DNA of 64,000 bases from Campylorhamphus procurvoides (Eukaryota > Chordata > Aves > Passeriformes > Dendrocolaptidae). The position numbers were made by a program, and so were the translations under genes. This document shows, piece after piece, positions 61,281 to 64,000 of the stretch; positions within the stretch are counted from its first letter, which is position 1; each line of letters starts with the position of its first letter. Under the pieces are notes generated by a model, which ran no database searches, was not told the origin of the DNA, and saw only the letters and a program-made list of their open reading frames with translations. The stretch is taken from assembly GCA_013396655.1 (NCBI GenBank), contig WBMV01007323.1, positions 496,001-560,000 of the forward strand, read 5' to 3'.

Positions 61281-64000
61281 ATAACAGATTTCAAGCCACT
61301 CATATTTAAAGCATAGTTACATACAGATATGATTTACAGAAATAAACTCCCTGTAATGGCACAACTGAGAATTAAATAGTGATATGAAGTCTAACTATAC
61401 ACACCTTTAAAAAACATTCTGCATTCATGAAATTTTCTGAGCATAGGTAGAAAGAATCTTTTTTATTACAGTATTGTATCTTAGCTGAGATAGAAAACTC
61501 ACAGATAGTTCTGTGTATTGCATATTCCAGTCCTTCAATTCATCCCAACAGCAGAAATAAAGTTCATATTTTCCTCAAAAGTTGTTGAAGTAACCAAAAC
61601 CATCTGAAAATTAGCACTCTGCAACAAACCGGGTTGGCTATATAGTGCTATATCAATATAATATAAATAAATGGCATATTATAATATAATATAAATGGCA
61701 AAATACTGTTTTAAGAACAGAAAGTTTATTGGTAAATGTTCATGAGTTCTACACGACAAAATTTCTCTAAAATGAACATGTCAGTATTTTGCATGAAAAT
61801 ACACTCTTGTATAGTTGATATAATATCCCATGAAATTCAGAAAGGGTTTTGAAAAAGGTTTCAAAAATCTTGTTTATCTCAACCTTAGAACAGATAGGCA
61901 AGTAAACCAGGAAGGAAGAAAAGGTCCTCAATGATTCTCTTTCCAGAGTGCTCACAATTTCCAGCTACATGATTATCATAAAAGTTCATGAGCCCAAATC
62001 AAAGTGCACATACTGGTCTGATAGTTGCAATTCTAAATTTTCACCTGACATAAAGCTCCTCTATGCACATTTACGAAATTATGAATGCAGTGGCATGGAT
62101 AACTGAGATTCTTATCTGTGAGCCGTGGCAAGAAAAACAAATCAAAACGCATATTTTCAGTCAAAACAAAGACAAGCAAAAATGATAGCATGATTTTTGA
62201 CTTTACCACTCCACCAGCTAACAGAAAATCTTCATTCTGTTTGGTCATACACTTATTGCATGCATTTGCTTTTTTAAACTTGTATAATATTTTGATAAAT
62301 TTCCAATGTTTCCTTTGCATATGGAAATCATCATTAGTCTAATTCTTAGCAAACTTGTGAAATGGAATGCTTTATGTATTAATGCACTGCTGTCAATCAG
62401 AAGCAGTGATAATATATTAATCCTTAAATCTGCCTTTCATGAAAAACAAGAACTTCCTTACTTGAAGTTTCGGGTTAGGGTAAGTCTGGAGGGGACGAGA
62501 CATGATATATAGCTTTAGAAAAGAAAATTTGAACGTATTTGAAGTTGCTCATGGCTTGTAATGTCAAAAAGAGCCCCAAGGGAAATGGATCAGTGGGCAG
62601 AGTGCAGGGAAGATGGTCATAAGCGCAGAGTAAATGAAATCTATCCTTTGGCTTCATAGTTTATCACAGTTCTGCCTGTCTGTGTTTCTCTGGTCCTGAT
62701 GCTGTACAACTGCAATTCAAGCAACATTTTGTCTTTGAGGTAAATGGGAGGGGAATATTTAATCTGCCTGTTATAGTACCATAATCTGGGTAAACAATAT
62801 AAAACTTGTCTCAATATTTCCTTCCTCCCTTTATCCAGCTCAGATCTTCTTTTGACAACACTGGTGTTTTTAATCCACAACACAGTTGGGAAGAATTAAT
62901 ATTTTGTTTTATTTGTTAGGATGTTTTAACAACTTGCATTTCTAGATGTAGGCTTAAAATCCTGAGAATTCCCAACTTCTGTTCTAAAATGACTCATCAG
63001 AAGGACTCAGAAGAGAGAGTGCAAAAAAAAGATCACATTCTTGCAATTGTTAGAAAATAATTTTAAAGAAAATGCCACTACCAATGTGTAGAGGCAACAG
63101 ATTTTCAAAATTACAGTTATGTCCGAAATGCACAAATTAACCTAATTCAGCTCAAGTGAATGTCACATGAATTTTTACAATTGGTGGACAGTTTATATCT
63201 GATGAAAAGAAAGGAACAAAATACAGGCTTATGCAATGTTAATTTGAACCTTCAGGAATACAGAGAACTGATTTTAAACTCCTCAGAAAAACCTAAAGAT
63301 TTGACACATGTAAATAACCCTTTATATTGCATCTTTTAAAACCTGGTGGCACAGACATACAGTCCACCAGCTTGTTGCAATCTGTTTAAGCCATATCACC
63401 CCGTACAATTACGGTCCAAATAATTTAGGTGAATATGAGGTAAAAAAAGAAAGAAAAACAGTAAAAGAAAAAGAGTGCAAGAAAGATGTGGAGAAAAAAA
63501 GGGAAACCAAAGAACTATTCTTACATCATAAGGAAGCATGATTTGAAACCTCCTTTATTGACTGTAGAGAAAGAACTACTCCCCAACTGCAGTTATGGAG
63601 GTCCATTTTGCTTAACTTTTTGCCACTGTCAGTGGGTGATGAGAGGAAAGACTTAATTTAGTTATGAATAACATTCTCCCATAGGAAGCATTAAAAGTAT
63701 TAATAAATATTTATTGAATTGTATTTTCAGAAAATGTACAAGAAAATGATCTCAAAGTATATGACAAAAATCTCGTTTTGCTTATAAACAGGAAAGAGAA
63801 ATGTTCTGCTTCCAGCTTTGTGTGAGACTGTATGCATACTTTTAGGACCTGAAGGTAAAGCAGCACTACAGAATTACTGTGCAGATGAATAATTTTATTC
63901 AAAAACAGAAATTTGACAAAGGTATCTGATTCTTAGCAGGGTCTTCATAATTGTGCTTAATTTATTCAAAGAGTAAAGCAATCAGTCTAAAGTCCCTATC
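61281..64000. other. AT-rich unique DNA, nothing recognised
   Basis: Frames are at most 95 codons with no recognisable domain. Small features are an AT-rich partial tandem duplication at about 61655-61702 (ATAATATAAAT..ATGGCA twice) and a purine-rich stretch at 63436-63512. Confidence 0.6.
63436..63512. repeat. Purine-rich tract
   Basis: About 75 bases are dominated by A and G with few pyrimidines (AAAAAAAGAAAGAAAAA, then GAGAAAAAAAGGGAAA). It is simple-sequence DNA. Confidence 0.7.

Overview
This window is intergenic or deep-intronic DNA from a bird nuclear genome. The main evidence is a series of CR1-type LINE fragments, most severely 5'-truncated. Several end in the short ATTCTATG-like 3' tails typical of avian CR1, and the sequence around them matches the CR1 ORF2 tail and 3' UTR as I know them from chicken and songbirds. 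LTRs of endogenous retroviruses are also present, one with the TGTCCT...GACA termini of avian ERVL-like elements. I see no L1/Alu-type mammalian repeats and no bacterial gene organisation. The order or species cannot be fixed from this sequence; a neoavian bird is plausible.

I could not support any intact protein-coding gene, tRNA, rRNA or CRISPR array. All open reading frames are short (at most 139 codons). They lack recognisable domains, or they are translations of retroelements or low-complexity tracts. The window reads as a gene desert, or the inside of a very long intron, in AT-rich and mostly unique DNA.

Layout. 1-21.9 kb: mostly unique AT-rich sequence, with a degraded internally repetitive retroelement-like patch at 6.9-7.4 kb, an A/C-rich tract at 10.1 kb and an unexplained GC-rich island at 12.0-12.5 kb. 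21.9-26.7 kb: a retroelement cluster with a CR1 fragment, a minus-strand solo LTR, a poly(A) tract containing an N, a longer CR1 fragment, an LTR-like segment with TATA box and poly(A) signal, and two CR1 3' ends fused tail to tail as an inverted repeat. 27-33.7 kb: an (ATTTT)n microsatellite, then mostly unique DNA with one small CR1 piece. 33.8-35.1 kb: a CR1 copy split by a complete 702-bp solo LTR with a near-perfect target duplication. 35.1-40.3 kb: unique. 40.3-41.1 kb: an older CR1/L3-like copy split by an LTR plus the first bases of a retroviral leader, which stop at a single N. 41.1-64 kb: mostly unique DNA with four scattered CR1 remnants, low-complexity tracts, and two stretches that look like possible conserved regulatory elements.

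Nothing here is a new functional system. The most useful observations are structural: the nested insertions, the tail-to-tail CR1 palindrome, the ERV apparently cut off at an N, and a few candidate regulatory or hairpin sequences that a genome alignment could test. Family names come from memory of avian repeat consensus sequences and were not checked against a database.
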